In this document: positions 8,607 to 17,482 of the stretch, piece by piece
How the letters are laid out: every line of letters starts with the position of its first letter
How positions within the stretch are numbered: the stretch's first letter is position 1
Source: JALONH01 sp046329235
Lineage (GTDB): Bacteria > Bacteroidota > Bacteroidia > Cytophagales > Cytophagaceae
Assembly (NCBI GenBank): GCA_046329235.1
Contig: JAXLVA010000001.1
Span: 2,108,001-2,172,000, forward strand
Direction of reading: 5' to 3'
Length of the DNA: 64,000 nucleotides
The notes under the pieces: model-generated
Databases searched by the model: none
Told to the model about the DNA's origin: nothing
The model's input: the letters and a program-made list of their open reading frames with translations, nothing else
Position numbers and translations under genes: made by a program

Positions 8607-10564
8607 TTCTACCATTATTGGTAATAACTTTTCTACTGCAAGCTCAAACGAACTGCAGAGAGGGATTGTGTACCTATAAAGATCCTAAAAAAAATCTTTA
8701 TGGTTTTTCAGATGATAAAGGCAAAATAATTATCCCACCTAAGTACGATGAAATCATCGATCCTTTTTACCTAGGTCGCGCGATTGTCATGTACCAACAA
8801 AAGGTAGGTATGATTGACAAAAAAGGTGTTACCGTAATTCCTTTTGAATACAAAGAAGTATTAAAAGAACAATTTGATTTAATACCTGTTCGTAACTTGG
8901 ATAATCAATGGGGATTCTATTCTTTAACAGGAACCTTAGTCACACCTTGCCAATACGATAATTTCAAAATCATACATAAAGGAAAACAAATATTAGTTCA
9001 AGAGGCAGGTAAATGGGGGCTTATCACACACAAAGGTGTAGAACAAATACCTACAAAATATAAAAATATCATTCCGGTTCACGCAAAACAATTTGAAGTA
9101 ATACAGTTTGACAAATGGTCAATCCTTGATAGCAAAGGAAAAAAAATAGGTGAACTAGAATATGACTCTACGGAAGTTTTAACCCAGACCCTATTCCGTG
9201 TAAACCTAAACGGATGGCAGTTCATCAGCGATGTAAAAGGGAAACTGGTTTCTACCAAATCGTATACCGGCATAGGTCAAGTGTTCAATAATCTAGTTAC
9301 CGTTCAACGAGGAGTATACTGGGGAGTAAATACCATGCCTGATATGAATCCCATACTAGCGATTGAATACAACAATATCAGCATTGACTCCATAGGAATT
9401 AAAACAGGTAAACGATCCGGGTATAAAACTAATTGGCAATACTATACTTACGAAGGAAAATTAATCACCAAGAATAATTATACACAAATTCGTTCTTTGA
9501 AAAATGATCGAATGGCTGTACAAAACAATTCAGGTCGCTGGGGATTCATTACAGAAGATGGCGAAGAAGTTATCTCATGCCAATTTGATTCCGTTGGTAA
9601 TTTCAAATTAGGCTATGCTACCGTAATCCAACAAGGAAGTACTATTTTAATCAACAAAAACGGAGAGGTAGTTCTTTCCGGACAAGATTACTACTTATAT
9701 CAATTAGGCTTATTACGCTTAGACGCATTCCAGAAAAAATATTATGTATTCCAACCTAACATTCCTACAGAGGTAAGCAAAGGGAATAAAGGCCAAATAA
9801 AAATGAAACAAAAAGGTCTTTATGGTGTGGTATCTAGTAACGGTGATATTTTATTGTCAGCCAAATACGATGATGTAAACATTGGATTAGACGAAGGAGT
9901 CTATGGAGTGAAGCGACTAGGTAAATGGAAAGTAGCACACAGCTCCGGCAAAGAATATTCAGTAGACAAACGTATCGTATGGATTGATGGCTTCTATGAA
10001 GGATATGCTGCTATGAAATTTCAATCCGGCGAATACGGTTACATCAATGTCATCGGACAAATATTCATTGCTCCTCAATACAAAAGCTGCAAACCATTTA
10101 ATAATGATAGAGTCATTGTTCAGATTAATACCAAATGGGGCGTGTTAAATAAAATGGAACAATGGATAGCCCAACCATTATATTCTGAGTTTTCGGATTT
10201 TAGAAATCACTTAGCTATCGTAAAAGAAGGTGCTAAATATTATCTACTTCGTGACAATGGCAAAATCAATAGCAATGCGTACGACAAAATCACCTACACT
10301 CCTTACGGTTATTATTTAGTAGAATCTAACGATAAAAAAGGTGTACACGACAACGAAGGAAAAGAAATCATATCGGTTCGATACGAAGATATTGAAATCC
10401 TATCTCCTACCTTATTCAAAGTAGAGCAGTATGATTTATGGGGAATTATTAACTACCAACAAGAATTATTGGTTCAGTTTTCCTATGAAGGTTTATCCTA
10501 CAACTATGATTACGATTGCAGTGTAGGCCACAATAAAGCTACCTCCAAAGTAATTCACTTATAA
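8579..10564 (+). CDS. WG-repeat protein, secreted
   Basis: A 661-residue protein with a clear signal peptide (cleavage after LLQAQ). A long series of WG repeats fills the whole chain, each with the pattern x-G-x-x-(D/N)-x-x-G-x-x-(V/I)-I-P-x-x-Y-D, for example YGFSDDKGKIIIPPKYDEI and WGFYSLTGTLVTPCQYDN. Such proteins are frequent in Bacteroidota and are thought to be extracytoplasmic beta-repeat proteins; no enzymatic motif is visible. It is the second of a tandem pair, translationally overlapped with the preceding paralogue. Its stop codon overlaps the end of the convergent ABC ATPase gene by 6 bases, leaving no room for a terminator between them. Confidence 0.88.
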   Translation: MAQTISKLLILPLLVITFLLQAQTNCREGLCTYKDPKKNLYGFSDDKGKIIIPPKYDEIIDPFYLGRAIVMYQQKVGMIDKKGVTVIPFEYKEVLKEQFDLIPVRNLDNQWGFYSLTGTLVTPCQYDNFKIIHKGKQILVQEAGKWGLITHKGVEQIPTKYKNIIPVHAKQFEVIQFDKWSILDSKGKKIGELEYDSTEVLTQTLFRVNLNGWQFISDVKGKLVSTKSYTGIGQVFNNLVTVQRGVYWGVNTMPDMNPILAIEYNNISIDSIGIKTGKRSGYKTNWQYYTYEGKLITKNNYTQIRSLKNDRMAVQNNSGRWGFITEDGEEVISCQFDSVGNFKLGYATVIQQGSTILINKNGEVVLSGQDYYLYQLGLLRLDAFQKKYYVFQPNIPTEVSKGNKGQIKMKQKGLYGVVSSNGDILLSAKYDDVNIGLDEGVYGVKRLGKWKVAHSSGKEYSVDKRIVWIDGFYEGYAAMKFQSGEYGYINVIGQIFIAPQYKSCKPFNNDRVIVQINTKWGVLNKMEQWIAQPLYSEFSDFRNHLAIVKEGAKYYLLRDNGKINSNAYDKITYTPYGYYLVESNDKKGVHDNEGKEIISVRYEDIEILSPTLFKVEQYDLWGIINYQQELLVQFSYEGLSYNYDYDCSVGHNKATSKVIHL

Positions 10565-11239
10565 TCTAATTACTTTTCCGTCGTCCATTTCTATGGTACG
10601 TTGCGTATTACGCGCAAACTCATCATCGTGGGTTACAATTAACAAAGTTTGATTCAATTCACTTGTTAACTCTTTAAAAATATCAAAAACGATTTTAGTA
10701 TTCTTTTTGTCTAAGTTTCCGGTAGGTTCATCACCCATGATGATGATTGGATCATTAATCATGGCACGAGCAATTGCTACTCGCTGCTTCTCTCCACCCG
10801 ACAACTGATTCGCCGGTTTGTATGCTAAATGGTCAATACCTAACGTTTTTAAATGCTTGATAGCTTTTTCATGTATTTCCTCCTTGCTACACTCATTCAA
10901 TTTATACGCAGGCAAGGAAACATTTTCTAATACAGAAAACTCATTTAACAAATAGTGAAACTGAAATACGAATCCAATTTTCTTATTTCGAACAAAAGCT
11001 AATTCTGCTTCCGACTTTGTACTCATCAACTCCCCATCCAACAATAAATCTCCGGTATAATCCGTATCCATGGTCGAAAGGATATACAAGAGTGTAGACT
11101 TACCACAACCGGATTTACCTACAATAGAAACAAACTCCCCTTTGTTCACCACAAAGTTGACACCTTTCAACACGTGTTGATCCACGGGATCGTGAAAGTA
11201 CTTGTTAATGTTTTTTGCTTCTAATACAGGACTACTCAT
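10559..11239 (-). CDS. ABC transporter ATP-binding protein, LolD/MacB type
   Basis: A 226-residue ATPase of the LolD/MacB/FtsE group. It powers a mechanotransmission-type ABC exporter rather than classical import. Walker A GKSGCGKS is at residues 41-48, the signature LSGGEKQR near 144, Walker B IIIMGDEPTGNLD and the switch histidine THDDEF. It is the last of three minus-strand genes (adaptor, permease, ATPase). Its start codon overlaps the permease stop by one base, so the products are surely made together. Substrate is not deducible; lipoprotein release, macrolide-type efflux and peptide export are all seen in this family. Confidence 0.93.
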   Translation of the reverse strand: MSSPVLEAKNINKYFHDPVDQHVLKGVNFVVNKGEFVSIVGKSGCGKSTLLYILSTMDTDYTGDLLLDGELMSTKSEAELAFVRNKKIGFVFQFHYLLNEFSVLENVSLPAYKLNECSKEEIHEKAIKHLKTLGIDHLAYKPANQLSGGEKQRVAIARAMINDPIIIMGDEPTGNLDKKNTKIVFDIFKELTSELNQTLLIVTHDDEFARNTQRTIEMDDGKVIRL

Positions 11240-12501
11240 TATTTACCTCGAATAATAACTACCGGATCTACAGAACTCGCTTTCTTCGCAGGAAAATATC
11301 CAGCGAAATAAGTAGTGATGACTGCAAACACCGACGCGATGATATAATACTTAGGATTGTAATCTACAGGGAACGTAGTAATCGTAGGCAGGGCTGCCGT
11401 CACAAATGGTAAATTGTCAATGATAAAAGAAAAACCTAAACCAACAATCAATCCGCTGACACCTCCTACGATTCCAATGGTAAGTGCAATGTAAATGAAT
11501 ACTAACTTCACATCATTACCGGAAAAACCGGTTGCTTTCAAAATAGCGATGGTATCCATCTTCTCGTAAATCATCATGTTTAGAATATTATAAATTCCAA
11601 AACCGGCTACAATCAACAAAGTGACACCTACTGCATAGGAAATAATACTGCGAACTTTACTTCCGGTTTCAAACTGTGCATTGGCAGTTTGAATATCTTC
11701 GGCGTCTACATCATACTTCAACGCAAACTCTTTCGCTACCGAAGGAGCATCATTTAAATCATTCAACTTGATTTGTATATCGGAAATGTAATTCGAGTTT
11801 TGAACTAACAACTTTTGTGTGGTAGCTAAAGAAGCAAAACAAGTTACTTTATCATAATCCGCTAAACCGGATTGAAAGTAGCCTACTACTTTTAAATTAT
11901 GGCGTTCACCTGTGGGAGTAGTGATGGGCACAATATCACCAATAACTACCATTAATTTCTCCGCTAATCCTTTTCCCAGAATAACACTATTCGGAATGTG
12001 TTCTACATCCATATAATCACCACCCACGATGTAATCGGTGAAGTGAAATAGTTTCTCTTCAGCCGGCGCATTAATCCCATTGATCACTCCGGACAAATCA
12101 ACACTACCAATTGTAAAAAACACTTGAATTGAAACTCGAGGAGCAATCCCGATTACTCGTTTATCTTTTTCCAAATCCTGAATAATAGCCGCGCTATTAT
12201 AAATATCCTTTCTTACTTTGAAAGGTTTGATATTGGAAACATAATAATGCGCGTTGGAGTCTTTGTAATATTCTTCCACCACTTGCGTGGCTCTTGGCTT
12301 CACTTCATTGTACAAACGTACGTGTGGAGTTCGATTCAAAATCAATCCATCCAACATGGAGTTAAGCCCATTCATGAATCCTAATAGAGTAATGAACATA
12401 GCAATACTAAATAACACTCCCACACCGGCCACCATCGTTTGTTTACGACGAGCCGTCATCAAGGCTAAGGATATATCAAATAGTAAAGAAAATGATTTCA
12501 T
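11239..12501 (-). CDS. ABC transporter permease, FtsX/MacB/LolC-like
   Basis: A 420-residue permease with one N-terminal membrane helix (about residues 20-45), a large extracytoplasmic MacB-type core domain (about 50-280) and three C-terminal helices (about 285-310, 335-360, 385-405). That is the four-helix layout of the MacB/LolC family. It contains the conserved coupling-region pattern AILKATGFSGNDV between the first two C-terminal helices. It lies 4 bases after the adaptor gene and overlaps the ATPase gene by one base. It works in the inner membrane with these two partners. Confidence 0.92.
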   Translation of the reverse strand: MKSFSLLFDISLALMTARRKQTMVAGVGVLFSIAMFITLLGFMNGLNSMLDGLILNRTPHVRLYNEVKPRATQVVEEYYKDSNAHYYVSNIKPFKVRKDIYNSAAIIQDLEKDKRVIGIAPRVSIQVFFTIGSVDLSGVINGINAPAEEKLFHFTDYIVGGDYMDVEHIPNSVILGKGLAEKLMVVIGDIVPITTPTGERHNLKVVGYFQSGLADYDKVTCFASLATTQKLLVQNSNYISDIQIKLNDLNDAPSVAKEFALKYDVDAEDIQTANAQFETGSKVRSIISYAVGVTLLIVAGFGIYNILNMMIYEKMDTIAILKATGFSGNDVKLVFIYIALTIGIVGGVSGLIVGLGFSFIIDNLPFVTAALPTITTFPVDYNPKYYIIASVFAVITTYFAGYFPAKKASSVDPVVIIRGK

Positions 12502-12505
12502 TGGA

Positions 12506-13585
12506 CTAACGAACAGGAAGAATAATTTTAGCTGTTGTGTCTACACCGGACAAAATCTCCACCCACTGATAATTTTTCAAACCGGTAGTTACTTTATCTT
12601 TAGTTCCATCTTCTAATACCACTTCGTTGTCAGCAGTCAAGTAAGCTACAGGTACTACTAATGCTTTTGCTTTGGATTCGATTATAATATTTGCTTCTAC
12701 TGTTAAATAAGGATATAAAACAGACGGTTGATTTTCAAACACCGCAGTTACTGTAAATGTTCTTGTCTTTACATTCATGATTGGATCAACTGAAGTTACA
12801 TGAGCTGTAAACACACTGTCTTGATAACTATCTAAGCGGACTACTACTTTTTGTCCGGTTTTAATTTTTACAATATCTTTTTCATCCACTTCCAATTCCA
12901 TCACATATTGTCCGGCGTTACCTAATACAGCCACAGGAATATTAGGTGACACCCACTCTCCTTTTTTCTTAATTACATCATACACGCGTCCATCGACCAC
13001 ACTTCGAATCAAATAATCATTTTGAAGAGTCTCTGTCAATTCTACATTATTTTTCAATAAAGTGCGCTGATAATCTAACTGCTCATTAAAATCAGATAGT
13101 CTTGCTTTGGAGGAAATCCAGTTCGACTTGGATTGTTGGTACATCAATTCTTTTTGTTCCAAATCAATAGCCGTACCTATTCCTTGTCGCCATAAATCTT
13201 TTTGACGGAAATAGATTAAAGAATCCGTTTGATATTTTTTATAGGAAACGCTTACCGCTTCTTGCAGTTCTTTGCGTTTATTATCTTGTGCTTCGTTAGC
13301 AGTATTGCGATACTGAATTTTGGCAGTTTCTACATTCTTATTCACTGAATTGTTTTCCAACTGAATCAACACATCACCTTTTTTTACCAACTGCCCTTTG
13401 GTGACTAATATTTTTTCAATCAAACCATTGGTTTTACTATACACATCATATTGCTCCTTACTCTTCACTTCTCCGGAGGCATAAACCGATTCAATGATTT
13501 CTGAATAAGTAGGCTGAATGCTTTTTGATTTTTTGCCACAAGCAACCATCAATGGAAACAGACATAACCAATAAATAGATTTCAT
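12506..13585 (-). CDS. Periplasmic adaptor (HlyD/RND-type MFP) lipoprotein
   Basis: A 359-residue membrane fusion protein that would bridge the MacB-like permease to an outer-membrane channel. A lipoprotein signal ends at Cys16 (LMVAC). The split biotinyl-lipoyl-like motif appears as GLIEKILVTKGQLVKKGDVL near residue 55-75 and its second half (VVDGRVYDVIKKKGEWV) near 195. An alpha-helical hairpin lies between them and a beta-barrel region (VGKVTSVDPIMN-like) after. It is the first gene of the export trio and sets its direction as efflux. No TolC partner is adjacent; a TolC-family gene lies at the far end of the window. Confidence 0.92.
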   Translation of the reverse strand: MKSIYWLCLFPLMVACGKKSKSIQPTYSEIIESVYASGEVKSKEQYDVYSKTNGLIEKILVTKGQLVKKGDVLIQLENNSVNKNVETAKIQYRNTANEAQDNKRKELQEAVSVSYKKYQTDSLIYFRQKDLWRQGIGTAIDLEQKELMYQQSKSNWISSKARLSDFNEQLDYQRTLLKNNVELTETLQNDYLIRSVVDGRVYDVIKKKGEWVSPNIPVAVLGNAGQYVMELEVDEKDIVKIKTGQKVVVRLDSYQDSVFTAHVTSVDPIMNVKTRTFTVTAVFENQPSVLYPYLTVEANIIIESKAKALVVPVAYLTADNEVVLEDGTKDKVTTGLKNYQWVEILSGVDTTAKIILPVR

Positions 13586-13643
13586 AGGAATTATATTATA
13601 TCTAAAAATAAAAAAGTTAGCGAGTATAAAAAAATGAAATTCT

Positions 13644-14387
13644 TTATATTCTTACACCACCATCCACCACAACTTCAGAACCTGTGATATAATTGGCACC
13701 TTCAGAACACAGAAAACGATATACTTGAAGCACATCATATGCTTTAGCTAATCGCTTCATAGGAATTTTCAATCGGAATTGTTGCATCTCTGCACTATCT
13801 GCCAGGGTCACATTGTCTTCTTCAATATAACCCGGTATAATCGTATTCACTGTGATTTTATATTGGCCTAATTCACGTGCCCATAGTTGTGTAATACCTT
13901 TGATTCCATCGCGAATACCGTCGTAATGTCTTTCAGTAATCGTATCATGAATGCGTAAAGGAAGACAACAGTTGATAATACGACCGTACTGTTGTTGCTG
14001 CATAAATGGAGCCAACACGGAAATCGCATGAAGATATACAGTTAAATTCGCATCAATGGTTTGATGCCAAGCATCCGTAGTTAAATTAGGAGTTTTACCT
14101 ACAGGTAATAGTTTCGGGTTATTAATCAATACATCTACCCTTCCCAGATGCTTTATAACGCGAATAGCAGCTTCTTGAAATTCCATGACATCGCCAAAAG
14201 CAATTTGATCACGGGTGATTTGTGATTCAAATACTTTCACCGATTGCTCAAACCAATCTTCTTTCGGAGTGTTTTTATCCTCCCAACATACCACGTGGTA
14301 GCCTTCTTTACAGAAAAAGAAAATCGATTCTATCGCAATAGAATGATTCGTTTTAATTATGACAGCAACTTTTTTATTCGACGACAT
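13644..14387 (-). CDS. SDR-fold protein with degenerate active site
   Basis: A 247-residue protein with the overall pattern of FabG-like short-chain dehydrogenases (VDVLINNPK near residue 85-93, GGITQ-like helix, TVNTIIPGYI, and the C-terminal YITGSEVVVDGG). Several key residues are changed. The TGxxxGxG cofactor loop is replaced by KTNHSIAIES, NNAG is NNPK, the catalytic serine region reads INCCLP, and the YxxxK pair reads YDGIR. It may be a pseudoenzyme or bind a different ligand. It overlaps menA by 14 bases in the same direction and so is probably co-translated with it. No role in menaquinone synthesis can be claimed from sequence. Confidence 0.8.
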   Translation of the reverse strand: MSSNKKVAVIIKTNHSIAIESIFFFCKEGYHVVCWEDKNTPKEDWFEQSVKVFESQITRDQIAFGDVMEFQEAAIRVIKHLGRVDVLINNPKLLPVGKTPNLTTDAWHQTIDANLTVYLHAISVLAPFMQQQQYGRIINCCLPLRIHDTITERHYDGIRDGIKGITQLWARELGQYKITVNTIIPGYIEEDNVTLADSAEMQQFRLKIPMKRLAKAYDVLQVYRFLCSEGANYITGSEVVVDGGVRI

Positions 14388-15303
14388 AACCGAGTAATAA
14401 TCCGAAGCCGTACGTTAAAACAAAGAAAAGCGTACTCATCGCTAGTTGTTTTAAATACGGATCCAATTTCGCAGGTTCCTTTTGTTTCCAAATCAATACT
14501 AAATGTCTTAGAAACAAGGGCAAAGTTACCAAACTTATGAATTGCAGAGGAGAACTCAAAGTCCAACGCCAAAAAACCAAGGCTAAAGCCCAACCTCCGA
14601 GCACCAAAAAGGTGTGATACCACTTTCCGGCAACAAAGCCAATACGCACAGGAATGGAACGTTTGCCGGCTATTTGGTCCGATTCTATATCTCTTAAATT
14701 ATTTACATTCAACACACCTACGGAGAACAAACCACAAACCGCAGCGGGCAATACCAATCGCCAAGGCAGTTCGCCTACTTGCAGAAAATAGGTTCCTAAT
14801 ACCGCTACCAGTCCGAAGAAGACAAATACATATACATCACCCAAACCTCTATATCCATAAGGATTTTTTCCAGCGGTATATTTAATAGCAGCTGCGATGG
14901 ATAACAATCCTAAAAGAAAGAAAAATCCAAGCATGGTAAGCGACAACAGATTCACCAATTGGTACAACAAGTAAATCCCGGTAACAAAGGCTAACCCACC
15001 AAATATAAACATGGCTATTTTCATAGCTCTAGGTGTAATCACGCCCGACTGGACGGCTCTGGAAGGACCTACTCTTTGCGCTCCATCGGCACCATGAATG
15101 GAATCACCATAGTCATTAGCTAGGTTAGAAAGTATTTGTAAAAACAAAGTAGTTAATATACACAACCAAAAGACCTCTGCTTTAAACGACCCATGATAAG
15201 CGGCTAAAAAGCCACCCATCCCGATACTGGACAAGGCAAGAGGTAAAGTGCGTAATCGAAAGGCTTTAATCCAATGTTTCATTTTAGGAAACTTCTTTAA
15301 CAC
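14374..15303 (-). CDS. menA: 1,4-dihydroxy-2-naphthoate polyprenyltransferase
   Basis: MenA attaches the polyprenyl chain to 1,4-dihydroxy-2-naphthoate in the inner membrane during menaquinone synthesis. The protein has about 309 residues with 8-9 membrane helices and the two aspartate-rich UbiA motifs, NDYGDSIHGAD (about residue 65) and NNLRDIESDQIAGKRS (about residue 205). ATG 15282 (MKHWIKAFRLRTLP) is an alternative start that removes the overlap with the MFS gene and matches usual family starts. Menaquinone as sole quinone would be consistent with Bacteroidota and with respiratory growth on nitrogen oxides. Gene order is MFS transporter - menA - SDR-like. Confidence 0.95.
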   Translation of the reverse strand: MLKKFPKMKHWIKAFRLRTLPLALSSIGMGGFLAAYHGSFKAEVFWLCILTTLFLQILSNLANDYGDSIHGADGAQRVGPSRAVQSGVITPRAMKIAMFIFGGLAFVTGIYLLYQLVNLLSLTMLGFFFLLGLLSIAAAIKYTAGKNPYGYRGLGDVYVFVFFGLVAVLGTYFLQVGELPWRLVLPAAVCGLFSVGVLNVNNLRDIESDQIAGKRSIPVRIGFVAGKWYHTFLVLGGWALALVFWRWTLSSPLQFISLVTLPLFLRHLVLIWKQKEPAKLDPYLKQLAMSTLFFVLTYGFGLLLGYVVE

Positions 15304-16486
15304 GGAAAGAAATAATCATACATAATACAGTTAACACTACCGCTATAATACCTACCGTTTCAAAGTGTAACAATTTACCTGTAGGAGTATTATCTAATAT
15401 AGAAGCAGCTAACAATACTGAACACGAAGAAGCTAACTGTTGAACAGAAGAAGCTATACTCATAAATCGTCCTCTGCGATAAGGCTCAACAGTGGACGTC
15501 AATATAGTCATAGCCGGCACAAATCGTGCTCCGAATACGACAAAGAATATAGTGGAGAAAACCAATAGAATGCCTAAATGTACAGGAGGAAATACGGTTA
15601 CAAAATACAATACAGGAAGAGATAAAGCAGCACCCCATAAATATACTTTTTGCTTCCCAAATTTATCAGAAAGTCTACCTACCATAGGGCCCGAGAAAAC
15701 AGTAGCTAATCCGCCAAACATGTAGACATATAATATATCACGTTTATCTATTCCTAGATTAAATACATAATAATCACTCACAAAAGGAACGACTACCATT
15801 CCCGACATCATCACAAAGAAAATAAACACCAATCCTATTTGAATATTTCTAGTACGAATCATATCTATAAACATTTCAATAGGAGGTTTGGTATGCGGAT
15901 TATTCATGTGCACAGTAATCGATGGAAAGTTAAATTTCAACATTGCATATACACCGATACTTAGAAACGTCAATAACCAAAACGGTGCATGAAAATCAAA
16001 TGATTTTGCTAACAATAAACCTACCGGAATGCCTAATGCCGAAGCCGCCGAGAAAGCTGCCATCACAATACCCATGGCTTTTCCTCTGCGTTCCATAGGA
16101 ATTATGTCACCAATAACAGATAATACCAATCCACCTAAAACACCTCCAAATAATCCGGCTAAGATGCGAGCAAACATAAAGTACTTATAACCCGGAGCTA
16201 TCGCACACATTAAATTGGCGAGGATAAAACCTTCGTACAGACGGAAGATAGCAGTGCGACGATCATACTTATCAATAAAAAAGAATCCAATGATACCACT
16301 CACCGCTGCAGCGATAGTGTAGACAGATAATAATATCCCAAACTGAGAAGTTGAAATAGATAAATCATCTTTCATAAAAGGATTCAGTGGTGCCATCATC
16401 ACAAAATCCATAATATGTGTAAAGTTGATTGCTGCTAACAAGAAGATAATTAGATTCTCTTGTTTACTAGTTAATGAGATGTTCAT
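15284..16486 (-). CDS. MFS transporter
   Basis: A 12-helix major facilitator with the typical loop 2-3 motif GIIGFFFIDKYDRRTAIFR (about residues 70-85) and a second copy in the C-terminal half (GRLSDKFGKQKVYLWG). ATG 16486 is preferred to the upstream ATG at 16501 because it forms an ATGA overlap with the stop of the preceding zinc-finger gene. The substrate is unknown; the closest general class is arabinose-efflux/drug-type MFS. The stop overlaps the annotated start of menA by 20 bases. Confidence 0.9.
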   Translation of the reverse strand: MNISLTSKQENLIIFLLAAINFTHIMDFVMMAPLNPFMKDDLSISTSQFGILLSVYTIAAAVSGIIGFFFIDKYDRRTAIFRLYEGFILANLMCAIAPGYKYFMFARILAGLFGGVLGGLVLSVIGDIIPMERRGKAMGIVMAAFSAASALGIPVGLLLAKSFDFHAPFWLLTFLSIGVYAMLKFNFPSITVHMNNPHTKPPIEMFIDMIRTRNIQIGLVFIFFVMMSGMVVVPFVSDYYVFNLGIDKRDILYVYMFGGLATVFSGPMVGRLSDKFGKQKVYLWGAALSLPVLYFVTVFPPVHLGILLVFSTIFFVVFGARFVPAMTILTSTVEPYRRGRFMSIASSVQQLASSCSVLLAASILDNTPTGKLLHFETVGIIAVVLTVLCMIISFRVKEVS

Positions 16487-17130
16487 TTGAGGTGCGTGCA
16501 CTCCTTACGTTTAAATATAAATCCATTCCCCTTACAGGTAGGGCACTCACCATCTGAATAAGTAGTTCCATTACAGGTAGGACACAGAACAATTCCGGTG
16601 CCATTACACTTATAACAAGTTTGATATTGCTGCGACATATTATTGCCGGTCACAACGATTCCTTTTCCTTGACATACGGTACAGTATATTTTACCGATAC
16701 CCTTACACATATAACATTTACCTTTCACATGACCGGAACCGTGACAGGTACCACAAGAATCTTTTACTTCGAAGTAACCTTTCTCCATACAATCGATACG
16801 CTCGATGTAGGAATAAGAACTGTCGGACCAAGATGATGTATCACCTCTCAGTTTAATATACTTTTCAAAGCCTTGTTTGGCGTACTTGTATTTTTTGCGT
16901 TGAAATTGATTGATGCCGTAAAAAAAAGCGGCCTCGTCCGGAATGGTCAATTCCAGTTTAAAAAGTTTTTTGAATTCTGCATGAGCTGAATCATAAACAC
17001 CCAAGCGCATCCATTGTTGTGCTTTTTGATAATGATAAACTACCAAAGAATCATACTCTTTCACTCCGGCATTTACCTGAAAAGAGAAAAACCAACCAAC
17101 AAATATTAAAGCAAATAGGTGACTACGCAT
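16483..17130 (-). CDS. Periplasmic CxxCxGxG zinc-finger protein without J-domain
   Basis: A 215-residue protein. The frame extends upstream to 17337, but ATG 17130 gives a signal peptide (MRSHLFALIFVGWFFSFQVNA) and is chosen. Residues about 25-110 look like TPR-type helices (AQQWMRLGVYDSAHAEFKKL). The second half is a run of DnaJ-type cysteine motifs: CGTCHGSG, CYMCKGIG, CTVCQGKG, CYKCNGTG, CPTCNGTT and CPTCKGNG. In DnaJ such motifs bind two zinc ions and help hold unfolded proteins or act on disulfides. Here there is no J domain and the protein is predicted to be exported, so a redox or folding role in the periplasm is only a guess. Its TGA overlaps the MFS start. Confidence 0.85.
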   Translation of the reverse strand: MRSHLFALIFVGWFFSFQVNAGVKEYDSLVVYHYQKAQQWMRLGVYDSAHAEFKKLFKLELTIPDEAAFFYGINQFQRKKYKYAKQGFEKYIKLRGDTSSWSDSSYSYIERIDCMEKGYFEVKDSCGTCHGSGHVKGKCYMCKGIGKIYCTVCQGKGIVVTGNNMSQQYQTCYKCNGTGIVLCPTCNGTTYSDGECPTCKGNGFIFKRKECTHLK

Positions 17131-17396
17131 GCGAACAATAGTTGCAGTCTTAAATATACAAATTAATGGGCAATTAAGTTTCCAGAAAGTAGAACGAAAA
17201 GTGTAAAAATGAATGTGTAAAACCAAGCCATAACATTGCAAAACACCAGAACAAATAATTGAATTACAGTAACATACAAACTCAAACAGAACGCTATTAG
17301 ATACAAAGTAAAAATTAACTAAAAAAAACGTCCCCATTTAAGAAGGGTTAAGGTGAATTTGAGTTCAATTATTGAAAAATAAACACACTTTTTGAT

Positions 17397-17410
17397 ATGA
17401 TAAAAATCAT
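17397..17410. promoter_or_regulatory. CRP/FNR-like palindrome upstream of porin-nirK operon
   Basis: ATGAT-AAAA-ATCAT, a perfect 5-4-5 inverted repeat with the geometry of CRP/FNR-family operators. It is nearly identical to the ATGAC-AAAA-GTCAT site before norC. In other bacteria FNR/NNR/DNR-type proteins switch on nitrite and NO reductase genes in response to low oxygen or NO; here the regulator itself is not in the window. Confidence 0.65.
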
Positions 17411-17423
17411 TTAAAATAGTTTA

Positions 17424-17436
17424 GGACCTTTTTGTC
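17424..17436 (+). promoter_or_regulatory. Conserved leader motif GGACcTTTTTgTC
   Basis: GGACCTTTTTGTC followed by TTTTATAA. The same block (GGACATTTTTATC, then TTTTTATAA) occurs before norC. In both cases GGAC lies about 60 bases upstream of the start codon (59 here, 62 there). It may be part of the core promoter or a leader element. Confidence 0.4.
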
Positions 17437-17482
17437 TTTTATAAAACAAAAAAATATACTTGTCTTATAAATAACAATCATT

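Larger units (their letters stand above)
17131..17482. other. Intergenic region upstream of the denitrification cluster
   Basis: About 350 bases between divergent genes. It holds the CRP/FNR-like palindrome at 17397 and the conserved leader motif at 17424, described separately. A long open minus-strand frame crosses 17131-17337 but has atypical composition and would bury a good signal peptide, so I do not count it as coding. Confidence 0.6.

Noticed and set aside
17131..17337. N-terminal extension of the zinc-finger protein gene to 17337
   Set aside because: The extra 69 residues have random composition and would hide a good signal peptide starting at 17130.
17427..17434. CCTTTTTG as -7 box of the porin-nirK operon
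   Set aside because: It lacks the TA of TAnnTTTG and its distance to the palindrome differs from that at norC; I keep only the shared leader block.
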